Positions 57,962 to 64,000 of a stretch of 64,000 nucleotides of DNA are shown piece by piece; the stretch's first letter is position 1, and every line of letters begins with the position of its first letter. Under the pieces are notes generated by a model. That model had not been told where the DNA came from. It saw nothing but the letters and a program-made list of their open reading frames with translations, and made no database searches. The DNA comes from Streptomyces sp. R44. Lineage in GTDB: Bacteria > Actinomycetota > Actinomycetes > Streptomycetales > Streptomycetaceae. The translations under genes and the position numbers were made by a program. The DNA lies in assembly GCF_041053105.1 (NCBI RefSeq), contig NZ_CP163444.1, forward strand, positions 6,666,501 to 6,730,500, given 5' to 3'.

Positions 57962-58537
57962 CTACTTCGCGAGGGTGGCGACGCCGGCCTGTGCGAACTT
58001 CTCGTCCAGGTCGCCCGAGGGGGCACCCGCGACACCGATGCCCGCGATCGGGGCGCCCTTGGCGGTGACGGGGGCGCCGCCGGCGAGGAAGAGGGTGCCG
58101 GGGATGTCGCGCAGGGTCGGGGCGTTGGTGAGGCGCTTGGCGAGCTCGGAGGTCGGGGCGTTCCAGGAGACGGCGGTGTACGCCTTCTTCTGGGCCGACT
58201 CGTAGGACTGCGGGCCGGCGCCGTCGCCGCGCAGGGTCACGAGGGTGTTGCCGTTGCGGTCGACGACCGCCACGGAGACCCGCTGGTTCTCCTTCTCGGC
58301 GGCGTCCAGGGTCGCCTGCGCGGCCTTCGTGGCGGCCTCGATCGTCAGGTGCGTGGAGCGGGTCGTGTTCTTGTTCTTGGCGTCCGCCTCGGCGGTGGCG
58401 GCGGCCGGCGCGGCCGCCGTGTCCTCGCCGGTGGCGCTCGCGGAGTAGGCCCCGAAGCCGCCGAGGGCGAGGGCGGCGACGATCGCGCCACCGGTCACGA
58501 CACGGGTGCGGGAGGAGGCCTTCTTCACGTGCTTCAT
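57962..58537 (-). CDS. Secreted HbpS/GlcG-like haem-binding family protein
   Basis: 191 aa. Signal peptide: KKASSRTR, then VVTGGAIVAALALGGFGAYSASA, cleavage about residue 36. Mature part is the GlcG/HbpS (DUF336) fold: LTIEAATKAAQATLDAAEKENQRVSVAVVDRNGNTLVTLRGDGAGPQSYESAQKKAYTAVSW, ending DLDEKFAQAGVATLAK. HbpS of Streptomyces binds haem outside the cell and partners with SenS/SenR; that kinase pair is not here, so function is likely related but not identical. GGAG lies 9 bases before the ATG. Confidence 0.87.
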   Translation of the reverse strand: MKHVKKASSRTRVVTGGAIVAALALGGFGAYSASATGEDTAAAPAAATAEADAKNKNTTRSTHLTIEAATKAAQATLDAAEKENQRVSVAVVDRNGNTLVTLRGDGAGPQSYESAQKKAYTAVSWNAPTSELAKRLTNAPTLRDIPGTLFLAGGAPVTAKGAPIAGIGVAGAPSGDLDEKFAQAGVATLAK

Positions 58538-58680
58538 GGGATCTGCTCCAGTGAACTCGGGGAACCGCGGGGGCCGTCGGGATGCCGCGGCCCGGTCTGC
58601 TCCCCATCCTGGTGCCGTACCCTGCGGCCGTCCGTCGTCGTCCCGGCTGCACCCGGATCCCGCAACGGTGGACCCCGGGG

Positions 58681-59601
58681 TCATCCGATCGGTTGACCCC
58701 ACGACTCCCGGCCCCACGAAGTTCCCCAGGAGACGGCCAGTTCGGTGAAGGCCCCGGCCGCCGCGCTCCGGTAGCCGGCCGCGCGCCGCAGCAGGGCGAC
58801 ACCCCGGGACGGCAGCGCGGGGGAGAGCGGGACCGGGCGCAGCCAGGGGTGGTCCCGGGTGACGGCGTCGGGCAGGACGGTCGCCAGCGCGGTGCGCCGG
58901 ACGATCTCGGTGAGCGCGGTCACCGAGTTGGCCTCCACCGCGATCGCCGGACGGACACGGTGCTCGGAGACGTACGCGTCGATGTGCAGCCGGGTGGCGA
59001 AGTCCGCGCTGAGGAGCGCCAGGTGATGCTCGTTCAACTCGTCGGCCCGTACCGGCTCCGTCCGGCCCGCGAAGCGATGGCCCGGGCCCACGACGAGGCC
59101 GAGGGTCTCCGTGAACAGCTCCGTGGCCTCGACGCCCGGAAGGTGCTCCCCGTGGAAGGCGATGCCGAGATCGAGCCGGTCGGCGAGGAGTTCGGCCTCG
59201 ATGCGGTCCTGCGGCAGCTCCCGCACCTCCACGCCGATGCCCGGATGACGGGTGTGGAAGCCCGCGACCAGGGGGCCGGTGAGGTACGCGGTGAACGTGG
59301 GGGTGACCGCCAGCCGCAGATGGCCGCGCGACAGGTCGTGCACGTCGAGGACCGCCCGCTCGCCCGCCGCCAGGTCCCGCAGGGCGCGCCGGGCGTAGCG
59401 GGCGTAGGTCTCCCCGGCGTCGGTGAGGCGCACGGTGCGGCCGGTGCGGTCCAGGAGCTGCGCCCCCAGGGCCTTCTCCAGCTGCTTGATCTGCTGGGAC
59501 AGCGTGGGCTGGGCGATACGCAGCTCCTCGGCGGCGCGGGTGAAGTTCGCGTGCTCGGCGACGGCGAGCAGATAGCGGAGATGACGGAGTTCCGGCTGCA
59601 T
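58681..59601 (-). CDS. cynR: LysR-family regulator of the cyanate operon
   Basis: 306 aa from the ATG at 59601. N-terminal HTH ([63 protein letters not shown]) and a periplasmic-binding-like effector domain. The 95-bp divergent region to carbonic anhydrase and cyanase genes, with a LysR-type site, matches the E. coli cynR/cynTS layout, where CynR activates with cyanate. Assignment rests on family plus context. Confidence 0.87.
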   Translation of the reverse strand: MQPELRHLRYLLAVAEHANFTRAAEELRIAQPTLSQQIKQLEKALGAQLLDRTGRTVRLTDAGETYARYARRALRDLAAGERAVLDVHDLSRGHLRLAVTPTFTAYLTGPLVAGFHTRHPGIGVEVRELPQDRIEAELLADRLDLGIAFHGEHLPGVEATELFTETLGLVVGPGHRFAGRTEPVRADELNEHHLALLSADFATRLHIDAYVSEHRVRPAIAVEANSVTALTEIVRRTALATVLPDAVTRDHPWLRPVPLSPALPSRGVALLRRAAGYRSAAAGAFTELAVSWGTSWGRESWGQPIG

Positions 59602-59609
59602 ACGGCCGA

Positions 59610-59638
59610 CTATAGAGCGAGGTATAGCTTCCATCTAT
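59610..59638. promoter_or_regulatory. LysR-type binding site upstream of the cyanate operon
   Basis: ATAG-N7-CTAT at 59624-59638 is a LysR-type interrupted dyad; an overlapping CTATA-N8-TATAG dyad spans 59610-59627, and another CTATAG occurs at 59668. They lie between the divergent regulator and carbonic anhydrase genes. Likely operator. Confidence 0.6.
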
Positions 59639-59696
59639 GGCAGATATCGACAGCAGGTCTTGGACGCTATAGGCACTGGTCGTGCACGGTGGGGAC

Positions 59697-60293
59697 ATGC
59701 CTCACTTCGCCGAGGGAATCGCCCGCTTCCAGCGGGAGGTCTTCCCTGCCAAGGCCGGCCTCTTCGCCCGCCTGGCCACCGCCCACCGGCCCGGCACGCT
59801 GTTCATCGGCTGCTCGGACGCCCGCGTCGTACCCGAACTGATCACCCAGACCGATCCCGGCGAACTCTTCGTCATCCGCACCGCCGGCAACCTCGTCCCC
59901 GCCCACACCCCGGGCACCGACGGCGTCACCGCCGGTGTCGAGTACGCCGTCGGCGTCCTGGGCGTGCGGGACATCGTCGTCTGCGGGCACTCCGCCTGCG
60001 GCGCGATGACCGCGCTCGCCGAGGGCCACGACCTGAGCGCCGCGCCCGCCGTCGCCGCCTGGCTGCGGCACGCCGACGCCTCCCTCGCCCGCGCCGCCGT
60101 CGGCGGGACGGTCGACGTGGCCGCCCTGGTCCGCGAGAACGTCGCCGCACAGCTCGCGAACCTGGCCACCCACCCGTCGGTGGCCCGCGCCCTCGCCACC
60201 GGCGAAGTACGGCTGCACGGCTGGGTCTTCGACATCGCCGACGGCACCGTCGAGGAGCTCCCCGCCACGGCGCGCCCGCCGCTCGCCGCCTGA
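59697..60293 (+). CDS. cynT: Beta-type carbonic anhydrase of the cyanate operon
   Basis: 198 aa from the ATG at 59697, with GTGGGG upstream. Zinc site and catalytic residues: CSDARV near 40 (Cys and Asp-Arg dyad) and GHSACGAM near 100 (His and Cys). [13 protein letters not shown] and [20 protein letters not shown] are typical. Converts bicarbonate/CO2; beside cyanase it prevents loss of the bicarbonate that cyanase needs as co-substrate. Cyanase follows 41 bases later. Confidence 0.92.
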   Translation: MPHFAEGIARFQREVFPAKAGLFARLATAHRPGTLFIGCSDARVVPELITQTDPGELFVIRTAGNLVPAHTPGTDGVTAGVEYAVGVLGVRDIVVCGHSACGAMTALAEGHDLSAAPAVAAWLRHADASLARAAVGGTVDVAALVRENVAAQLANLATHPSVARALATGEVRLHGWVFDIADGTVEELPATARPPLAA

Positions 60294-60334
60294 CCCCCCT
60301 CCGCAAGAACCCTTCAGGAAAGGACGTACCTCTC

Positions 60335-60805
60335 ATGGTGCACGCCCAGTTCGACCCCACCGCCCGCCGCGCCCTCGCGATCGCCGCCGTCGACGCCAAG
60401 ATCCGCGAGGACCTGAGCTGGCAGCGGATCGCGGACGCCGCCGGCCTCTCCGTCGCCTTCACCACCGCCGCCGTCCTCGGCCAGCACGCCCTGCCGGAGG
60501 AGTCCGCGAAGGCCGTCGCCGAGCTCCTCGGCCTGGACGAGGACGCGGTGCGCCTGCTGCAGACGATCCCCACCCGCGGCTCGCTCGACGGCGCCGTCCC
60601 CACCGACCCGACCATCTACCGCTTCTACGAGATGCTCCAGGTCTACGGCACCACGCTGAAGGAGCTCGTCCACGAGCAGTTCGGCGACGGCATCATCTCC
60701 GCGATCAACTTCAAGCTGGACGTGAAGAAGGTCGCCGACCCGGAGGGCGGCGAGCGTGCCGTGATCACCCTGGACGGCAAGTACCTGCCGACGAAGCCGT
60801 TCTGA
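60335..60805 (+). CDS. cynS: Cyanase (cyanate hydratase)
   Basis: 156 aa, normal size. HTH-like N-terminal half ([40 protein letters not shown]) and the conserved C-terminal catalytic segment [38 protein letters not shown], which carries the active-site Arg, Glu and Ser of the family. It decomposes cyanate with bicarbonate to ammonia and CO2. AGGAAAGG lies before the ATG. Its end is 7 bp from the convergent TetR gene, so no room for a normal terminator. Confidence 0.94.
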   Translation: MVHAQFDPTARRALAIAAVDAKIREDLSWQRIADAAGLSVAFTTAAVLGQHALPEESAKAVAELLGLDEDAVRLLQTIPTRGSLDGAVPTDPTIYRFYEMLQVYGTTLKELVHEQFGDGIISAINFKLDVKKVADPEGGERAVITLDGKYLPTKPF

Positions 60806-60812
60806 CGGGCGA

Positions 60813-61430
60813 TCAGTCAGTGATTCCCGCCCGGCTCTCCTCGGCGCCGAGGAGAGCCAGGGAATCCGCCCACAGGGCGTCGAGGCGGCCCGGGTCGTCG
60901 TACAGCTTGGCGAAGAGGACCCGGCCCTCCAGGAGGGCGACCAGGGCCCGCGCCGCCGCGCCGGTGTCGGTCACCCCGACCTCGCCGCGCGCGCGGGCCT
61001 CGGCGACGGTCTCCGCGACCAGGGCGACCTGCTCGTCGAAGATCTCCCGCAGCCGCCCGCGGACGCTCTCCGTCCGGGTGCTCAGCTCCAGGGCCAGGTT
61101 CCCGAGGAGACAGCCCGTGACCGTGCCGCAGCTCTCCCGGCCGGCCCGCAGCTCGGCCTCCGTCGACTCGTACAGCCGCCGCAGCCGCCGCAGCGGAGGG
61201 ACGTCCCCGGCGAGCGCGCGCGTCCACTCGGCGCGCTGCCCCGCCCAGTGCTCCTCGACGACGGCGAGGGCCAGCTCCTCCTTCGACGCGAAGAAGTAGT
61301 AGAAGCTGCCCTTCGGCACACCGGCCGCCGCACAGATCTCGGCCACGCCCAGGGCGGAGTAGCCGCGCGCCAGCATCAGCGTCCGCGCGGCGGTCAGGAT
61401 GCGCTCGCGCGCGTCACTCGTTCGCCCCAT
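60813..61430 (-). CDS. TetR-family regulator (YxaF/LmrA-like)
   Basis: 205 aa from the ATG at 61430; an upstream frame is open to 61643 but lacks family similarity. HTH: ARERILTAARTLMLARGYSALGVAEICAAAGVPKGSFYYFFASKEELALAVVEEHW, the PKGSFYYFFxSKExL form of the TetR_C-type YxaF/LmrA subgroup. A GACCGGTC palindrome is just upstream. Divergent from an SDR gene, its probable target. Confidence 0.87.
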   Translation of the reverse strand: MGRTSDARERILTAARTLMLARGYSALGVAEICAAAGVPKGSFYYFFASKEELALAVVEEHWAGQRAEWTRALAGDVPPLRRLRRLYESTEAELRAGRESCGTVTGCLLGNLALELSTRTESVRGRLREIFDEQVALVAETVAEARARGEVGVTDTGAAARALVALLEGRVLFAKLYDDPGRLDALWADSLALLGAEESRAGITD

Positions 61431-61442
61431 GGCGAGAGTGTA

Positions 61443-61452
61443 CGACCGGTCG
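61443..61452. promoter_or_regulatory. CGACCGGTCG palindrome, likely TetR operator
   Basis: A 10-bp palindrome (in context TACGACCGGTCGACTA) 12 bases upstream of the TetR gene. GACCGGTC is, from memory, the core of YxaF/LmrA-type operators (TAGACCGGTCTA). The rest of the 227-bp divergent spacer to the SDR gene shows no other clear element. Confidence 0.5.
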
Positions 61453-61657
61453 ACTACTGCCTTCCGGACGGTGTCGGGGCCGGTCCGGCGGATCAGGGCC
61501 GTACAGGCCCCGGCCTCCGCTTCCGGGGGCGCCGCACACGGTTCTATGGTGGGCGGCGCAGATCGCGCGGACCGCGCGGTCCACCGCGGACACGCGCCCG
61601 ATCCGGCGGCCAACCCGGCGGCAGGGTCGCACCCGCACGACACGAACGAGGAGTTCC

Positions 61658-62419
61658 ATGGACATCGCCGGCTCCGCCGCTCTCGTCACCGGCGCCGCCT
61701 CCGGCCTCGGCGCCGCCACGGCCGCCGCGCTCGCCGCCCGCGGCGCCACCGTCTACGGCCTGGACCTGGACAAGGCGGTGGCCGCCGCAGGCCCGCTGCC
61801 CGAGGGCGTCCGGTTGCTCGCCGCGGACGTCACCGACGAGGACCAGGTCCGTGAGGCGCTCGCCGCGATCGACGCCGACGGCGCCGAGCTGCGGCTCGCC
61901 GTGAACTGCGCCGGCGTCGCCCCCTCCGCCCGCATCCTGGGCCGCAAGGGACCGCACGACCTCGACCTGTTCCGTACGGTGCTCAACGTCAACCTGCTCG
62001 GCACCTTCAACGTGATGCGGCTCGCCGCCGAGGCCATCGCCCGCCACGAGCCCGACGAGCACGGGCAGCGCGGCCTCGTCGTCAACACCGCCTCGATCGC
62101 GGCCTTCGAGGGCCAGGTCGGGCAGATCGCGTACGCCGCCTCCAAGGCGGGCGTCGCCGGGATGACCGTCACCGCCGCGCGCGACCTCGCGCAGTTCGGC
62201 ATCCGGGTCGTCACCATCGCCCCCGGCATCGTCGACACCCCGATGATGGCCGGGTTCGGCGAGGACGTCCGGGCCGGTCTCGCCGCGAGCGTCACCTTCC
62301 CCCAGCGCCTCGCGCGCCCCGAGGAGTACGCCCGGCTCGTGACGATGATCGCCGAGCACGACTACCTCAACGGCGAGACCATCCGCATGGACGGCGCCCT
62401 CCGCATGACCGCCCGCTGA
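61658..62419 (+). CDS. SDR family 3-hydroxyacyl-CoA dehydrogenase-like
   Basis: 253 aa. Rossmann motif TGAASGLG (residues 11-18), DVTDEDQV cofactor Asp region, [12 protein letters not shown] (86-97), catalytic Ser in [23 protein letters not shown] with Tyr-x3-Lys, and PGIVDTPMM. The insertion of [25 protein letters not shown] is typical of type II (HSD17B10-like) 3-hydroxyacyl-CoA dehydrogenases. Acyl or steroid substrates are possible. A perfect terminator follows. Confidence 0.88.
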   Translation: MDIAGSAALVTGAASGLGAATAAALAARGATVYGLDLDKAVAAAGPLPEGVRLLAADVTDEDQVREALAAIDADGAELRLAVNCAGVAPSARILGRKGPHDLDLFRTVLNVNLLGTFNVMRLAAEAIARHEPDEHGQRGLVVNTASIAAFEGQVGQIAYAASKAGVAGMTVTAARDLAQFGIRVVTIAPGIVDTPMMAGFGEDVRAGLAASVTFPQRLARPEEYARLVTMIAEHDYLNGETIRMDGALRMTAR

Positions 62420-62442
62420 ACCTCCGTACCCCTGTGAGAGCA

Positions 62443-62470
62443 CTCGGTGCCGGAATTCTCCGGCACCGAG
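62443..62470 (+). terminator. Terminator after the SDR gene
   Basis: 12-bp perfect stem CTCGGTGCCGGA/TCCGGCACCGAG with loop ATTC, 23 bases after the SDR stop, before the next TetR gene on the same strand. Confidence 0.85.
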
Positions 62471-62507
62471 TTCCACGCCGACCGCGTCCGGATGTTAGGT
62501 TCGGGCC

Positions 62508-63215
62508 ATGGGAACAGCGTCGACGAACTCCACGAAGCCCGCGATGCGGGACTCCCTCATCGCCGCGGCCTTCCAGCTCTTCCTGGAGCGGGGCTACGAG
62601 CAGACCACCGTCGACGACATCGTCACGCTCGCGGGCGTCGGCCGGCGGTCCTTCTTCCGCTACTTCCCGTCGAAGGAGGACGTGGTCTTCCCCGACCACG
62701 AGCAGTGCCTCGCCGACATGACCCGCTTCCTCGCCGCGAGCGCCGACTCCGACGACCCGGTCGTCCGCGTCTGCGACGCCGCCCGGCTCGTCATGCGGAT
62801 GTACGCCGAGAACCCCACCTTCTCCGTGCAGCGCTACCGGCTCACCCGCGAGGTGACCGGGCTGCGCACCTACGAGCTGTCGGTGGTCTGGCGGTACGAG
62901 AAGACCCTCGGCGACTACCTGCGCACCCGCTGGGCCGACCGCAAGGACGGCACCCTGCGCGCCAACGTCGTCGCGGCGGCCGTGGTCGCCGCCCACAACC
63001 ACGCCCTGCGGCACTGGCTGCGCTCGGGCGGCGAGGGCGACCCGCTGGCCGAGGTCGACGGAGCCCTGGAGTACGTGCGCGGCACCTGGGGCGGCGGGCA
63101 GGTCGCGGAGGCGCCGGCCGAGGAGAACGAGGACGTCGTCGTGGTGATCACCAAGCGGTCCACCCCCATGTGGCGCGTGGTGCGCGAGGTGGAGTCGAGC
63201 CTCGGTGAGGGCTGA
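62508..63215 (+). CDS. TetR-family regulator upstream of the OB-fold gene
   Basis: 235 aa. HTH: MRDSLIAAAFQLFLERGYEQTTVDDIVTLAGVGRRSFFRYFPSKEDVVFPDH (residues 13-64); the RRSFFRYFPSKEDV form and the following TRFLAASADSDDP helix are seen in actinobacterial TetR proteins near acyl-CoA genes. The extended acidic C-terminus ends EVESSLGEG. It may bind TGGCAC-N3-GTGCCA, present 65 bases downstream of its stop in front of the next gene. Confidence 0.87.
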   Translation: MGTASTNSTKPAMRDSLIAAAFQLFLERGYEQTTVDDIVTLAGVGRRSFFRYFPSKEDVVFPDHEQCLADMTRFLAASADSDDPVVRVCDAARLVMRMYAENPTFSVQRYRLTREVTGLRTYELSVVWRYEKTLGDYLRTRWADRKDGTLRANVVAAAVVAAHNHALRHWLRSGGEGDPLAEVDGALEYVRGTWGGGQVAEAPAEENEDVVVVITKRSTPMWRVVREVESSLGEG

Positions 63216-63279
63216 GGGGTCACAGAAGGGCCACAGGGTTCTCAGTATCTCGAATTGAGGGAACTCAGGTCTTTATTTG

Positions 63280-63296
63280 ATGGCACTCAGTGCCAT
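63280..63296. promoter_or_regulatory. ATGGCACTCAGTGCCAT palindrome in front of the OB-fold gene
   Basis: A perfect 8-bp inverted repeat with one central base, 50 bases before the zinc-ribbon OB-fold gene start, in an AT-richer promoter-like stretch (TTTATTTGATGG...). Typical size and symmetry for a TetR operator; the preceding TetR gene is the obvious candidate. Confidence 0.65.
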
Positions 63297-63345
63297 ATCT
63301 TTGCTCCATGCACGGTCGAGCCGCCGAGTGCAAGGAGAAGGCATC

Positions 63346-63729
63346 GTGTTCCACACGGGACTGAGGAGCGGGACCGCCGTCCAGGCCGAGGATTCGGCCC
63401 CCGACTCCGAGCTGTACTTCCAGCGCTGCCGCTGGTGCCACACCACCACCTTCCAGCGCCTGCTCTGTCCGACCTGCGGGTCGACCGACCTGGCGCCCGA
63501 ACTCAGCGACGGCGAGGGCGTGATCTCCGTACGCCGCGGGGTCGCCGCCGCCGATGCCGACCTCTGGCCGGTCCACATGACCGAGGGCTTCGTGGTCCGC
63601 TGCCGCGTCGACGGACCGCCGCACGCGGTGCGCCCCGGGGTCAGGGTCAAGGTCTCCGGCACCGCGGTCAACGGGCGCAGGCCGGTCGTCCGGCTCTGCG
63701 AGGAGGTCCCCCTCGACGGCTGGTACTGA
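63346..63729 (+). CDS. Zn-ribbon OB-fold protein (DUF35 type)
   Basis: 127 aa from GTG 63346 with AAGGAG 8 bases upstream. Zinc ribbon: CRWC and CPTC, then the OB part (VISVRRGVAAADADLWPVHMTEGFVVRCRVDGPPHAVRPGVRVKV). DUF35 proteins bind or channel acyl-CoA with thiolase/HMG-CoA-like or acyl-CoA dehydratase partners. No partner thiolase is adjacent; ETF follows on the opposite strand. Earlier in-frame starts lack a ribosome site and would cover the operator. Confidence 0.85.
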   Translation: MFHTGLRSGTAVQAEDSAPDSELYFQRCRWCHTTTFQRLLCPTCGSTDLAPELSDGEGVISVRRGVAAADADLWPVHMTEGFVVRCRVDGPPHAVRPGVRVKVSGTAVNGRRPVVRLCEEVPLDGWY

Positions 63730-63762
63730 GCGCGACGGCCGGTACCGGGCGCGAACACGACG

Positions 63763-63797
63763 AAGGGGCGGGTGGCACAGAGTGCCACCCGCCCCTT
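63763..63797. terminator. Bidirectional terminator between the OB-fold and etfA genes
   Basis: A perfect 16-bp stem AAGGGGCGGGTGGCAC/GTGCCACCCGCCCCTT with a 3-base loop AGA between convergent genes, T-rich on one side. Its tip, TGGCAC-AGA-GTGCCA, has the same half-sites and spacing as the operator-like palindrome at 63280. Confidence 0.85.
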
Positions 63798-63814
63798 TCC
63801 CGTCATGCGGGAGC

Positions 63815-64000
63815 TCAGCGCGCGCCGATCTCGTCCGTCAGCTGCGGCAGCACCTCGAAGAGGTCGCCGACCACGCCGTAGTCGACCAGGTCGAAGATCG
63901 GGGCCTCGGGGTCCTTGTTGACCGCGACGATCGTCTTCGAGGTCTGCATGCCGGCCCGGTGCTGGATCGCGCCGGAGATGCCCGCCGCCACGTACAGCTG
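63815..64000 (-). CDS. etfA: Electron transfer flavoprotein alpha subunit, 3' end
   Basis: Last 61 codons of a gene entering from the right edge. The translated end reads [40 protein letters not shown] and [14 protein letters not shown], the conserved FAD-binding C-terminal domain of ETF alpha (ISGAIQH and NKDPEAPIF). ETF carries electrons from acyl-CoA dehydrogenases to the quinone pool. The stop TGA is at 63817-63815. The start lies outside the window. Confidence 0.93.
   Translation of the reverse strand, partial: QLYVAAGISGAIQHRAGMQTSKTIVAVNKDPEAPIFDLVDYGVVGDLFEVLPQLTDEIGAR

Noticed and set aside
59610-59640. ATAG-rich stretch as an attachment site or short repeat array.
   Set aside because: It is better explained as overlapping LysR-type dyads between divergent cyanate genes; no integrase or mobile gene is near.
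58681-59698. Continuation of the HbpS-like frame upstream through the LysR gene.
   Set aside because: The frame is open to 59698 but is Arg/Pro-rich antiphase noise; the signal peptide and ribosome site set the start at 58537.

Overview
The window is about 70% G+C, with GTG starts, many 4-base stop/start overlaps, Actinobacteria-type regulators and codon use like Streptomyces. From memory, the gene order at the left end matches the sulfate-assimilation block of Streptomyces coelicolor (about SCO6093-SCO6102). I therefore read it as a Streptomyces chromosome segment. No rRNA, tRNA, insertion sequence, phage gene or CRISPR array was seen.

Left end (1-8060, minus strand): a sulfur operon reading leftward. 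A 27-residue leader peptide precedes sulfite reductase, a 31-residue ORF, a zinc-ribbon protein, cysH, cysC, a second copy of the 31-residue ORF, cysD, cysN and a sulfonate/sulfate-type ABC transporter (lipoprotein, ATPase, start of the permease). Most genes from the reductase to cysN overlap by 1-4 bases, so translation is tightly coupled.

8150-16765: a GNAT acetyltransferase, a secreted protein with two NTF2-like halves joined by 18-bp repeats, a GAF regulator, an AidB-type acyl-CoA dehydrogenase, a YihY membrane protein, an AraC regulator, a VOC protein and a membrane protein. 16800-21601 (minus) is a toxin/immunity island: a SUKH-4/deaminase-like protein, an NTPase with a WD40-like half, a polymorphic toxin ending in a deaminase, and a SUKH-4 immunity protein. 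21800-32664 holds rsgA with a short upstream ORF, an alkA that looks shortened, small membrane and oxidoreductase genes, a LuxR regulator, a large subtilisin and a PP2C-like protein without its metal ligands.

32690-42821: poxB-like pyruvate oxidase, a HATPase, a DUF2637 protein, an iron-box-controlled FhuF-like reductase, a GntR regulator, a second NTPase/WD40 paralog, a TPR protein and a PucR regulator. 43125-49899 is a purine catabolism operon: three xanthine dehydrogenase subunits, an NCS2 permease and an XdhC-type maturation factor. PucR, divergent to it, is its likely regulator.

49945-64000: an unusual Ser/Thr kinase fused to an MFS transporter; a secreted TNT-domain NAD-glycohydrolase-type toxin coupled to an 80-residue protein; a TetR/acyl-CoA dehydrogenase pair; a compact cluster with a cytoplasmic subtilisin, a Cys-rich 64-residue protein, a PatG-C-like protein and a small CxxC protein (the best candidate for an undescribed peptide-maturation system); a HbpS/GlcG-like secreted protein; a cyanate operon (cynR, carbonic anhydrase, cyanase); TetR, SDR, TetR and zinc-ribbon OB-fold genes; and the 3' end of etfA.
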